This document shows, piece after piece, positions 46,711-59,165 of a DNA stretch of 64,000 nt. The notes beneath the pieces were generated by a model that did no database searches, had not been told where the DNA came from, and worked only from the letters and a program-made list of their open reading frames with translations. Positions within the stretch are counted from its first letter, which is position 1. The number at the start of each line of letters is the position of its first letter. Origin of the DNA: Sipunculus nudus. Its lineage: Eukaryota; Annelida; Sipuncula; Golfingiida; Sipunculidae. The stretch lies in contig CM049308.1 of the NCBI GenBank assembly GCA_026874595.1, positions 13,971,501 to 14,035,500 of the forward strand. The letters are read 5' to 3'. A program made the position numbers and the translations under genes.

Positions 46711-49617
46711 TTTTCAGATTTGGATGTTGTGAGATAGAGGATATTTGAAATTTGATACTGTTTTATATATAAATATCTTATCAAAATATATAATAAATTA
46801 AGATAATTACATATTATATATACTTTGTTGTTTTAAGTTTTTAACTGTACCTGTCAATATATGGTAATTGATATTTAATTGTATGGTTGAGTGGTCAAAT
46901 ACAGGGCTACTTAAACATCATGTAAACATGACTTTAGGCTGGAGTGTGTTGTACATCATCACAGACATGAGTGCAGTGTCACATATATGCTGGGTCCAGA
47001 TTCCAGACTATAGGGGCCATGTGTGTTGTGACCAAATACAGTGACAAGTACTGCAAGCAGTGCAAATGTAAAACACAATGAGACATGCTCATGTCTTACA
47101 TTACAGGTGTCTGATTTGATAGAAATTAGCAATGAAATGATTTCCAGTGTGTAAAATTCAGTTTTTTTTTCATAACAAGATCTTTTGGAAAAATATGACT
47201 GGTGTGATTGTCAGTTAACAAATAGACTAAAGGTACATTACTGACATCAGTTTTAAACCTCAAATAACATTATATTTGCAATAAATTTTCATTTTATCCT
47301 AGTTTAATCCTGTGTTAAATATTTATTATAACAATGGTTCAGTGTTTATATCAGAAAAAAACCTACAATCCATTATGCTAATACAATTATGGAATCACTG
47401 TCAGTAAATATTGTATAGATTTTCTAGTACTATTGCAAATTTGCTTGTGAATGTCTCTCAAAAGTACCGAAGAGCACCTCCATATTTTACTCATATATTC
47501 TTATTGCATCACCACTTTAGCATATCCATTCAGAACAAATCATTTACAGTTTGATGAATGTTGTTAAAGTACATGGTATAACAAATTTTATTGAGGTATT
47601 TAGATTGATGTGCAGATTAAAGTTCAATTTACTCAGTTTGATGACAGGTCAAAGGTCAACTCATGCCATTAACAATGATAAAATCATCAGTGGTCCATCA
47701 AATTTTATGACCACCACGACTTGCTACTGAATTATTACATCAGCAGGGAGGCAGGTTTTTCTGACAGATATTGTTATGGGGAATATCCACCGTCTTCATG
47801 AATAAATTGAGAACTAGGCCAGTTTGTGGTCCTTGTGGGCCTCTCGACCTTATTTTGTCAGAGGGTATATTTTGAGGATTTTGTTTGTACAAAAGTATGG
47901 GGCACATCCAGATAATGGAGGTCATATGATTATATTAGACCTGAAATTCATATTTACTATGTACTAATGGTTTGCCAATTAATAGATTATATCGATGAGG
48001 GTAGTTTTCTTCAATAAACCAGTGAAGCAATGGCATTTTTGCATAATCATCCTCACACGATTATGTATGCACATTCAATGAACTCATTTTATCTAGATAA
48101 AATGTTGTAATTTTGTCAGAGATATAAGAAAACAGAAAACAGCATTAAAATCTAACCTTGTGCAACAAATGAGTGTCAACAACCTGGCCCTTTCCTTGAC
48201 CTGTCAGTGTGATGTGAAATTTAGAATGAATTTACTTGGGTAATATTTTAGGAAGAATTCTCTACAGCAGATTTCATTGTTTTTTTTAGGTGGTATGAAA
48301 AATAATTGATCAAAGTTTCACAGTTTTTCAGTTCACGGTTCAGCTTAGGCATCATCTTTGGACCCTTATCATTGGACTGAAGTGAACCTTAAATTATAAA
48401 TAGAAAATTATGTTTTCATATCTATGAGTGCACCTGCTGTTTCTGACAAAAACACCTATTGGTCTCCATAATGTCTTAATATAAAAGGTGTCATAATATG
48501 TACATTGCTTTTTATATGTAGAAAAACAAAAGGGAGTGAATTTGTCACTCTTGAGCTCATCCAGCTGTAGGACTGATGAGCTTAATGCCATGATGGCCAT
48601 GTAGTCCCTGTCTACATTTTTCAAAATGCTTCTCCTCATTTATTTCTTGACTTTTAGCAGTAATTCCCCCCCCCCCTCTTCCCAGAGATGTTAACACTGC
48701 CATAATCTGTGGCCAGTGTCTGTAGGATATCTTGTGAATGCAATGACTTTTGAAAGCTGCATATTTTTTTTCCGAAAAATTAAACACAAAGTGTTTCTAC
48801 CAAAATCACAGATGTGATTGAAAACTAATTACCTTGATCTTCAAGGTAAATTCTGCATGAAATGGAAAATTTTTGTGAACCTCATAACTTTTCATAGTAT
48901 TGCACATTTTGTCCTCAAATTTGACACACGACCTGTTTCAACTAATTTCTTGGGCAAGTTTGAAACTGATGATCTTCACCCTGCAGATTAATATTTTTTC
49001 CGAAACACCTTACATTTTCAATTAGTGCATATCGTTCTCCTCACATTTTGGAATGGCCCATGACTGAGGGTAGACATATATCTGTTTTTGACCATGCAAA
49101 AACAAACCCATTCTAATTTTGTTTCTCTTTATCTGACTGTGCTGGGTGTGAACTGACTTCTGCAAATTTTTTCAATATGAGATTGTTTCAGAATGACCAA
49201 AAATGTTTCAAATTTCTTTCTAAACCACAAAAAAAGTCCAGTACATTCACTAAAAGAAAAATGCAAGATTTTTTTTCATGGGGTACCCATTGATCCATAG
49301 CATGTCATTGACTTTCTGGTTTATCGTAATGATTTTTATGTATTATGTGCCATCAGTGACAAATGGGTACGTTGTGGTTCTGATGAACACAACAAATGCA
49401 GGTTCACTCAAAAACAACTTGCTGTCACTACAAATAAAAATGTTGGTTCACCACATTGTAAGTATGACCTGTGATATCAGTGTATGGGCTCAGCCATACA
49501 ATGCACCTACTATGAAAGCTTAATTATCATTAATGATCCCGGAGGTATGTTGTCCAGGGCATTATATAATATTACCAAAACATATCCTTATACATGCATG
49601 ACATAAACAGTACAACT
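46711..49617. other. No gene seen; AT-rich, possible intron
   Basis: I found no exon, RNA gene or recognisable repeat. A C tract lies near 48667-48676. Confidence 0.35.
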
Positions 49618-52094
49618 GGCATTCCTATTTTTTTATATGATGCATGTTAAATGAAATACATATATATCAGAAAAATCTTTATTTCTTTAAAAAAATATCA
49701 CCTGTAAGCCATTGTGCCCACTTTCTTGTATAAAACATTTGACTTAATTCTTTTAGCTATGCAGAGTTGATCTCCAGGTAATTCATCTACATTTGGTTCA
49801 GTTTTGAAACTGGTCTGGTAATAGTTCAAATAATGTGTTTCAAATCTGGGACCTCTGACTTCATAATGCTGTTTAGTCCAGTGCTTTAACCCCCAGACTG
49901 CACTATGAATCATGGAATTTATCTTCAAAGTCATCTCTGTAAATGAGTCTGGAAGTTTACTTGGAGGATTGCACTGACTCTGTAAATTGTGATGTGGGCA
50001 TGGTTTCCCCAAAGTGTTCCTCTGGTTTCTACTTGGAAGATACAGGTCTAATGGCCATCAAACTCGCTGCAGATAAATTTTTCCACCTTGGGAGAGTCCT
50101 CGGAATACTTTACCATCCCTTAGGAAATCCTGTCCTTGCAGAATTTTGAAATCACTCATAGGGTTGCTGTTTTGCATACAGATTCAAACCTGAATGTCAC
50201 AAGTCGCACAAACATTTGATTTAAGGGTATACCTCAAGTATTGAAATTTTAATTTAATTAAGATTACTGCCATATTGCCATTTTATCATTAGTACTGGGT
50301 ATTTATTTTCTTCTACAGTTTCCAAGAATATTCTCATTTGTAAAATCATCTTGCTAACTTTTGTTAAATCTTATGTCTAGTATAGATGATACCTTAAAAA
50401 CAAACCATAGAATCAAGGCAAGGTTGATACTTTTACTGAATTTCCAAGAAGATTTCAAGCAGTGAGAACCCTGCTTTTTTTTATTTCAACATTTACATTG
50501 AAATTCAGCTGAGTGGTTGGAAATGTTACATATGAATTTTCTTTACCACAGTGGAATGATCGATTACCTACTTAATTCTTGTCTCTCAAAGAAATATTAG
50601 AAAGCTTCTGTTAAGAAACCATAAGATTGCTTTTTCTTCTTGCATCTTGGCTGCAACTCTTAATTAGACACTTTAAATGCCACATGGGCAGTTAGCCTGG
50701 CAATAACTATTGTGATGCAATACTTGAAAGCAATACCTTTACACATAAATTTATTAAATTTAGAAATGTCATGGGGAAAGCTCTGATATGTTGCCCAACT
50801 GACTGAAATTCTGTTCAGCATAATTGATTTTCCATGTCTAACATCCTGTATTTTTAAGGATAGCCAATCACATATTGCAGGTTTATACATCGTGGACAGC
50901 TTTCTTGATTTTATGACAGGTGGCGCCACCTACAATCTAGTTAACGCTGCACACATCCAAGCTCATATCTAAGGAACCATTTGACCGATTGGGCCAAAAT
51001 TGTGCATGTGTTTAGATCTCACATAGGTCTTTATCATACACAAAACTGAAGGGGTTACCTGCAAAGATTTTTGCACAGTGTTTGTCTGTTTGTCTGCCAT
51101 GGGCAAAAATCGCTCATATACATGTAGTGGTTTGACTTTTCTGCCTAAAATTTTGCAGGTGTATACAACTTGGACAGCTTCCTGGATTTGTGGTAGGTGG
51201 CACAACCTACATACACATTTAGGCTGCAGACATCCATGCTTATATGCAACATACCTCACTCTATTTCCCCTTGCCACTCAATCCATGCCTCACTATCCGA
51301 TTTTGGCAGATACATGTAGTCACTTGTCGGTTACCCGTATTCTAGTTTTAAAAGTTTACACATTTTTCTCTATTTTTGAGATATATAAATACAGACTAAA
51401 TCTTGGCCTGTTGGTTAATCTGTTTGATGCTTCAGTTGAATGGGTATATACTACCATTCTAATGATAAAATTTCCTTTTGCGAATCTCTTCCCAGTCAGC
51501 TGAGCGTCATGACCCATGGGTCACTTGTTTATCATAAATGATGATGATTATGGGACCTGTGTTGCAAAGCCTGGTCGTAGCCCAAGTGATACCAAGATGA
51601 CACACCACATGAAACAGAAAAGGAAAACGTACTGATAATTTTATCTATCAGTTACAATATAACCGTTTTAGGTGGCAGCAACCTGAAATGTATGTAAAGT
51701 TGAGCCACAAAACGTGGAGCGGTTAACCAAGGTCCGCTTTGCATATGATGTCAAGAGCTTGTCTCCGGAAGTACATTGTAACCGGCCTTTTCTATCTCCT
51801 TTAAATAGCAATAAATGAGTGGGTACCAGTCAGGACACTTGTAAGCCGCTAGTGTCCACCGAATCAGTGGCGCATGCCAATCGGTCTGACAACATGGAAA
51901 CTGCCCTCGCTGATGATAAGACTCCAGTTTTTATTTTTAAATAGTATATTTCATTGCTCAAAGTGATGGGCAATCACCAGTTTTATGTTAAATATATATC
52001 TCAACAGGTCATGCCTTGATGTTCAAAGCTTAAAGAGGAAAAGTGAACTTTCAAATCATTGTGCCTTCTTGGCGTCGGCATCCAATGCCGACCA
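49618..52094 (+). repeat. 2477-bp tandem unit, copy 1 (A1-B1)
   Basis: This unit recurs at exactly +2477 and, for its first 1259 bp, at +4954. Part A is 49618-50876 and part B 50877-52094. It differs from the other copies by at least one base (GTGATGTGG against GCGATGTGG near 49989), so near-identity implies a very recent event. B starts in the middle of a TATCCGCC-family Helitron fragment (CTAG end at 51342-51345) and then carries the 3' end of a CAGCTGAGC-family element at 51497-51530. It ends with a hairpin (GTCGGCAT/ATGCCGAC). Confidence 0.95.
49837..49911 (-). mobile_element. Old tRNA-like SINE head in part A
   Basis: On the minus strand GGGGGTTAAAGCACTGGACT resembles a tRNA A box and D-arm region. 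About 35 bp on, GATTTGAAAC (plus-strand 49837-49846) fits the B-box pattern GRTTYRANNC. The identical head recurs at 52314-52388 and 54791-54865 in the other units. The sequence does not make an intact cloverleaf by eye. The 104-residue minus-strand frame crossing it is therefore not a gene. Confidence 0.5.
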
Positions 52095-54571
52095 GGCATT
52101 CCTATTTTTTTATATGATGCATGTTAAATGAAATACATATATATCAGAAAAATCTTTATTTCTTTAAAAAAATATCACCTGTAAGCCATTGTGCCCACTT
52201 TCTTGTATAAAACATTTGACTTAATTCTTTTAGCTATGCAGAGTTGATCTCCAGGTAATTCATCTACATTTGGTTCAGTTTTGAAACTGGTCTGGTAATA
52301 GTTCAAATAATGTGTTTCAAATCTGGGACCTCTGACTTCATAATGCTGTTTAGTCCAGTGCTTTAACCCCCAGACTGCACTATGAATCATGGAATTTATC
52401 TTCAAAGTCATCTCTGTAAATGAGTCTGGAAGTTTACTTGGAGGATTGCACTGACTCTGTAAATTGCGATGTGGGCATGGTTTCCCCAAAGTGTTCCTCT
52501 GGTTTCTACTTGGAAGATACAGGTCTAATGGCCATCAAACTCGCTGCAGATAAATTTTTCCACCTTGGGAGAGTCCTCGGAATACTTTACCATCCCTTAG
52601 GAAATCCTGTCCTTGCAGAATTTTGAAATCACTCATAGGGTTGCTGTTTTGCATACAGATTCAAACCTGAATGTCACAAGTCGCACAAACATTTGATTTA
52701 AGGGTATACCTCAAGTATTGAAATTTTAATTTAATTAAGATTACTGCCATATTGCCATTTTATCATTAGTACTGGGTATTTATTTTCTTCTACAGTTTCC
52801 AAGAATATTCTCATTTGTAAAATCATCTTGCTAACTTTTGTTAAATCTTATGTCTAGTATAGATGATACCTTAAAAACAAACCATAGAATCAAGGCAAGG
52901 TTGATACTTTTACTGAATTTCCAAGAAGATTTCAAGCAGTGAGAACCCTGCTTTTTTTTATTTCAACATTTACATTGAAATTCAGCTGAGTGGTTGGAAA
53001 TGTTACATATGAATTTTCTTTACCACAGTGGAATGATCGATTACCTACTTAATTCTTGTCTCTCAAAGAAATATTAGAAAGCTTCTGTTAAGAAACCATA
53101 AGATTGCTTTTTCTTCTTGCATCTTGGCTGCAACTCTTAATTAGACACTTTAAATGCCACATGGGCAGTTAGCCTGGCAATAACTATTGTGATGCAATAC
53201 TTGAAAGCAATACCTTTACACATAAATTTATTAAATTTAGAAATGTCATGGGGAAAGCTCTGATATGTTGCCCAACTGACTGAAATTCTGTTCAGCATAA
53301 TTGATTTTCCATGTCTAACATCCTGTATTTTTAAGGATAGCCAATCACATATTGCAGGTTTATACATCGTGGACAGCTTTCTTGATTTTATGACAGGTGG
53401 CGCCACCTACAATCTAGTTAACGCTGCACACATCCAAGCTCATATCTAAGGAACCATTTGACCGATTGGGCCAAAATTGTGCATGTGTTTAGATCTCACA
53501 TAGGTCTTTATCATACACAAAACTGAAGGGGTTACCTGCAAAGATTTTTGCACAGTGTTTGTCTGTTTGTCTGCCATGGGCAAAAATCGCTCATATACAT
53601 GTAGTGGTTTGACTTTTCTGCCTAAAATTTTGCAGGTGTATACAACTTGGACAGCTTCCTGGATTTGTGGTAGGTGGCACAACCTACATACACATTTAGG
53701 CTGCAGACATCCATGCTTATATGCAACATACCTCACTCTATTTCCCCTTGCCACTCAATCCATGCCTCACTATCCGATTTTGGCAGATACATGTAGTCAC
53801 TTGTCGGTTACCCGTATTCTAGTTTTAAAAGTTTACACATTTTTCTCTATTTTTGAGATATATAAATACAGACTAAATCTTGGCCTGTTGGTTAATCTGT
53901 TTGATGCTTCAGTTGAATGGGTATATACTACCATTCTAATGATAAAATTTCCTTTTGCGAATCTCTTCCCAGTCAGCTGAGCGTCATGACCCATGGGTCA
54001 CTTGTTTATCATAAATGATGATGATTATGGGACCTGTGTTGCAAAGCCTGGTCGTAGCCCAAGTGATACCAAGATGACACACCACATGAAACAGAAAAGG
54101 AAAACGTACTGATAATTTTATCTATCAGTTACAATATAACCGTTTTAGGTGGCAGCAACCTGAAATGTATGTAAAGTTGAGCCACAAAACGTGGAGCGGT
54201 TAACCAAGGTCCGCTTTGCATATGATGTCAAGAGCTTGTCTCCGGAAGTACATTGTAACCGGCCTTTTCTATCTCCTTTAAATAGCAATAAATGAGTGGG
54301 TACCAGTCAGGACACTTGTAAGCCGCTAGTGTCCACCGAATCAGTGGCGCATGCCAATCGGTCTGACAACATGGAAACTGCCCTCGCTGATGATAAGACT
54401 CCAGTTTTTATTTTTAAATAGTATATTTCATTGCTCAAAGTGATGGGCAATCACCAGTTTTATGTTAAATATATATCTCAACAGGTCATGCCTTGATGTT
54501 CAAAGCTTAAAGAGGAAAAGTGAACTTTCAAATCATTGTGCCTTCTTGGCGTCGGCATCCAATGCCGACCA
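52095..54571 (+). repeat. 2477-bp tandem unit, copy 2 (A2-B2)
   Basis: Second copy of the unit at 49618. It starts at GGCATTCC directly after the GTCGGCAT/ATGCCGAC hairpin that ends B1. All open frames of the first unit are repeated here at +2477. Confidence 0.95.
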
Positions 54572-55830
54572 GGCATTCCTATTTTTTTATATGATGCATG
54601 TTAAATGAAATACATATATATCAGAAAAATCTTTATTTCTTTAAAAAAATATCACCTGTAAGCCATTGTGCCCACTTTCTTGTATAAAACATTTGACTTA
54701 ATTCTTTTAGCTATGCAGAGTTGATCTCCAGGTAATTCATCTACATTTGGTTCAGTTTTGAAACTGGTCTGGTAATAGTTCAAATAATGTGTTTCAAATC
54801 TGGGACCTCTGACTTCATAATGCTGTTTAGTCCAGTGCTTTAACCCCCAGACTGCACTATGAATCATGGAATTTATCTTCAAAGTCATCTCTGTAAATGA
54901 GTCTGGAAGTTTACTTGGAGGATTGCACTGACTCTGTAAATTGCGATGTGGGCATGGTTTCCCCAAAGTGTTCCTCTGGTTTCTACTTGGAAGATACAGG
55001 TCTAATGGCCATCAAACTCGCTGCAGATAAATTTTTCCACCTTGGGAGAGTCCTCGGAATACTTTACCATCCCTTAGGAAATCCTGTCCTTGCAGAATTT
55101 TGAAATCACTCATAGGGTTGCTGTTTTGCATACAGATTCAAACCTGAATGTCACAAGTCGCACAAACATTTGATTTAAGGGTATACCTCAAGTATTGAAA
55201 TTTTAATTTAATTAAGATTACTGCCATATTGCCATTTTATCATTAGTACTGGGTATTTATTTTCTTCTACAGTTTCCAAGAATATTCTCATTTGTAAAAT
55301 CATCTTGCTAACTTTTGTTAAATCTTATGTCTAGTATAGATGATACCTTAAAAACAAACCATAGAATCAAGGCAAGGTTGATACTTTTACTGAATTTCCA
55401 AGAAGATTTCAAGCAGTGAGAACCCTGCTTTTTTTTATTTCAACATTTACATTGAAATTCAGCTGAGTGGTTGGAAATGTTACATATGAATTTTCTTTAC
55501 CACAGTGGAATGATCGATTACCTACTTAATTCTTGTCTCTCAAAGAAATATTAGAAAGCTTCTGTTAAGAAACCATAAGATTGCTTTTTCTTCTTGCATC
55601 TTGGCTGCAACTCTTAATTAGACACTTTAAATGCCACATGGGCAGTTAGCCTGGCAATAACTATTGTGATGCAATACTTGAAAGCAATACCTTTACACAT
55701 AAATTTATTAAATTTAGAAATGTCATGGGGAAAGCTCTGATATGTTGCCCAACTGACTGAAATTCTGTTCAGCATAATTGATTTTCCATGTCTAACATCC
55801 TGTATTTTTAAGGATAGCCAATCACATATT
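54572..55830 (+). repeat. 2477-bp tandem unit, copy 3 (A3 only)
   Basis: Third copy of part A. It matches to 'aatcacatatt' at 55830 and then enters unrelated sequence ('tggtaaaacagg'), whereas the first two copies continue into B with 'gcaggtttatac'. The overall order is therefore A-B-A-B-A. Confidence 0.95.
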
Positions 55831-57359
55831 TGGTAAAACAGGCACATTTTGCATCAATGCTTTGGAAATTGGACTACAAATAATTTGATATCTTTATGTA
55901 GATTTATATGTCAAAACCTGAACTAGGTCAGTATCACCTACTTTCTTAAAGCTGTGTACCACATGGTAAAAATATTCAAAATGTGAAACTGTTGCAAATC
56001 CAGACATGAATTGTGTCATAACTAGTGATGGCCTTGGATGGATCACTAGGACCATGCATGAATCATATAGGTTGTCTGCCACTACTTAATACAACTACCA
56101 CTTTTTAATATACTAAAATTACAACCGTTTGATTCATTATGGCGTTCAGTGCTTGGGATATCAGGTTCATTATATATATTTAGTAAGTTTTCTGAAGACC
56201 TAATATCACACTAGCCACCATCAGTATTGTGGCATCTGTGTGCATTGCAGGAATGTGTTTAAAGGTGCCCACTCACCTTCCTTTCAAAACAGAATTTACG
56301 TGATTTCTGGCTTCCTCTGTGTATATATTAATGATCTAAGGGTAATACTGGTTATGAAGAGTTCTTATAACGCCTTTGTGAAGGATGTATGAACTTGTTT
56401 ATCAACAACGTGTTTGTAAATATAGCAATGTTGACAAACAGGATAAACTTGTAACATAAGGTGGTAGGTTGCATATATATGCTGAGGTAGAAAGGTCACT
56501 TGTTGCAAAACGCCATTTGCAAAGCCCTGGCTTATCTAACTTGCAGCCAGATACCCTTGTTGAATTTGTTTTGATTATTTTGGTGGGCCCCTACATATTA
56601 TAAACAAGTTGATATACACAAAACAAGCAGCCTGTGTGCAGTGATATCCAAGTTTTCTTGTCTGCTCCAAGGGATTACCTTAAGTTTATATAGGTCAGAT
56701 AGGTGATTGGGCCCCTTTAAATACAAGAGGTAAAGGCACTCAGATTCACCATTCTGACAGTGTGTGTAAGAATCCTCCTGAGTGTAAATTTATGTGAGCA
56801 GATGGTAAATATATTTTAATTCACAAATGACAAGTTATGCACTTTTGTAATCACTTCTTTAATCATTGAGGTGATTTGCCCCTTGTTGTGGTCACCTGGT
56901 ACAGCAGCTGATACTGATTGGTTCCTGTTCAGAGTTTGAGTGTCATGTGACTTATAAGCTGAATGTGGTTGGCCATCATTGTTGTCACATGATTGAAAGA
57001 AGTTTGATCTGGATCTGTGCATAAAGATCGAAGAATTTATGTCTTGTAGCTGATGGAACATGGCTTCCATTTATTAAGATAAGAAGCTTGTGTATGGCGT
57101 TGTGGGTATTCAAAGTTCTTGAGTTTGCCAACTCAGAAATGAATAGCCTAAGCAAGGGGTATAAAGAGGGCTCATGTATTCTTCAACATTGTAAACAATG
57201 TATCCCTTGGTTTCTGATACAATAGTTCATTTTCCAGACACTATCATCCAATGCATGCATATGCATCTTAAACAGTGTTTGTTTGCAACAACAAAAGCAG
57301 TCAGTAATTTATGTTTTTACAATGAATATACACAATTTGAGAGACTATATGGTAACAGT
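55831..57359. other. No gene seen
   Basis: AT-rich DNA without supported exons. This would be the sequence originally to the right of A. Confidence 0.35.
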
Positions 57360-58189
57360 AGCTACACAGACTTTAAGAGGGATATTGTAGTTGTACCTAC
57401 ACAGACTTTGAGAGGGATGTGGAAGTTGTACCTACACAAATTTTGAGAGGGATATGGTAGTTGTTTGAGAGGGATGTGGTAGTTGTACCTCCACAAACTT
57501 TGAGAGGGATGTGGAAGTTGTACCTACGCAAATTTTGAAAGGGATATGGTAGTTGTACCTACACAATCTTTCAGAGGGATATGGTTGTTGTACCTACACA
57601 GACTCTGACAGGGATATGGTAGTTGTACCTACACAAACTTTGACAGGGATGTATTAGTTTTACCTACACAAACTTTGAATGTGACATGATAGTTGTACCT
57701 ACACAAACTTCGAGAGGGATATGGTAGTTGTACCTGTACACTGACTTTTTTTGAGGGACATGGTAGTTGTACCTACACAAACATTGAGAGGGATATGGTA
57801 GTTGAACCTACACAAACATTGAGAGGGATATGGTAGTTGTACCTACACAGACTTTTAGAGGGATATGGTAGTTGTACCTACACAAACTTTGAGAGGGATA
57901 TGGTAGTTGTACCTACACAAACTTTTTGAGGGACATGGTAGTTGTACCAACACAGATTTTGAGAGGGATGTGGTAGTTATACCTACACAAACTTTAAGAG
58001 GGATGTGGTAGTTATACCTACACAAACTTTGAGAGGGATTTGGTAGTAGTACCTACACAGACTTTGAGAGGGATGTGGTAGTAGTACCTACACAAACTTT
58101 AATAGGGATGTGGTAGTAGTACCTAAACAGACTTTGAGAGGGATATGGTAGTTGTACCTAAACAGACTTTGAGAGGGATATGGTAGTTG
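57360..58189 (+). repeat. 35-bp minisatellite, left part
   Basis: Units read ACCTACACAAACTTTGAGAG then GGATATGGTAGTTGT, 35 bp with small variants (ATGTGG/ATATGG, GTAGTAGTACC, AGACTTT). About two dozen units are present. It continues at 58869 after an inserted element. Confidence 0.9.
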
Positions 58190-58868
58190 TGTTATGAAGT
58201 GGTAAATTTAAATGTTGGTAATCAAACTAAAACTTAAAATTCACAGAGTGACAAACACTAAGATCAGTGTCAGAGATTGATGAGGACTGATATTCAGACA
58301 TAGCCAAAGAATTATTAATGGTTCATCAGACGACCAGGTATCTAATGCTAATTCAGTATGTTTGTAGAGCCTTAATGTACTCTCACAAATTAGCTCTAAA
58401 TTGGTTTCTGTGATGAGGCAGGCAGATTATGTTTATACGAGTCTGTAAATAGGATTGTAGGTCAGTCTATAACTGGATGCATGTCAGGTCAGACTTCAGA
58501 TTTTCCAGATTACTTTCAACCAATAGATTCTTGTAAAACTTATAAAGTCAACTTACACCTCTGATGTAATTGTGACCTACTTTGGGACAGCCAATAAGGT
58601 TAAGCTTTTATGACAAAATGCAGAAATATGGATATGTAGGTCTCATGTGTCACATGACAGCTCTGTAACAAAACTATCTGTAGTGCGCACTGAGAGTCAG
58701 AGAGTCAGGGAGGCTGGGCTGCTCTCTCAGAGAGAGAGACTGTTCCAGACCGCTTGCTATTGAATAAAGGCTTCTATCATCAAACTGGTCTTGGAACATT
58801 GTCAGCCACCAACATCAGCAACTGCTTGTAATACAGGGTGGGGACATCCCCAACCCCACATTGTATCA
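58190..58868 (+). mobile_element. Solo LTR inserted in the minisatellite
   Basis: The 679-bp insert begins TGTTATGAAG and ends TTGTATCA, giving TG...CA termini. It interrupts a minisatellite unit between GTAGTTG and (T)TTGTACC, consistent with a 4-bp target duplication carrying one change. A TTGAATAAAGGCTTC motif at 58761-58774 is the expected LTR poly(A) signal, with about 100 bp after it as R/U5. No internal coding region remains, so this is a solo LTR left by recombination. Confidence 0.7.
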
Positions 58869-59165
58869 TTTGTACCTACACAAACTTTAAGAGGGATGTG
58901 GTAGTTATACCTACACAGACTTTGAAAGGGATATGGTACTTGTACCTACAAAGACTTTGAGAGGGTTGTGGTAGTTGTACCTACACAAACTTTGAGAGGG
59001 ATGTGGTAGTAGTATCTACACAAACTTTGAGAGGGATGTGGTAGTTTTACCTGGACACAGACTTCGAGAAGGATATGGTTGTTGTACCTACATAGACTTT
59101 GAGAGAGACATGGTAGCAGCACCCACCTAAACTTTCAGAGGGATGTGGTAGCAGTTCCTTTAATT
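58869..59165 (+). repeat. 35-bp minisatellite, right part
   Basis: About eight more degenerate units of the array at 57360. They fade out after 'gggatgtggtagcagttcc'. Confidence 0.85.

Noticed and set aside
49698-50012. 104-residue minus-strand frame repeated three times
   Set aside because: It crosses an old tRNA-like SINE head and is repeated only because the 2477-bp unit is repeated. It has no signal peptide, domain or splice support.
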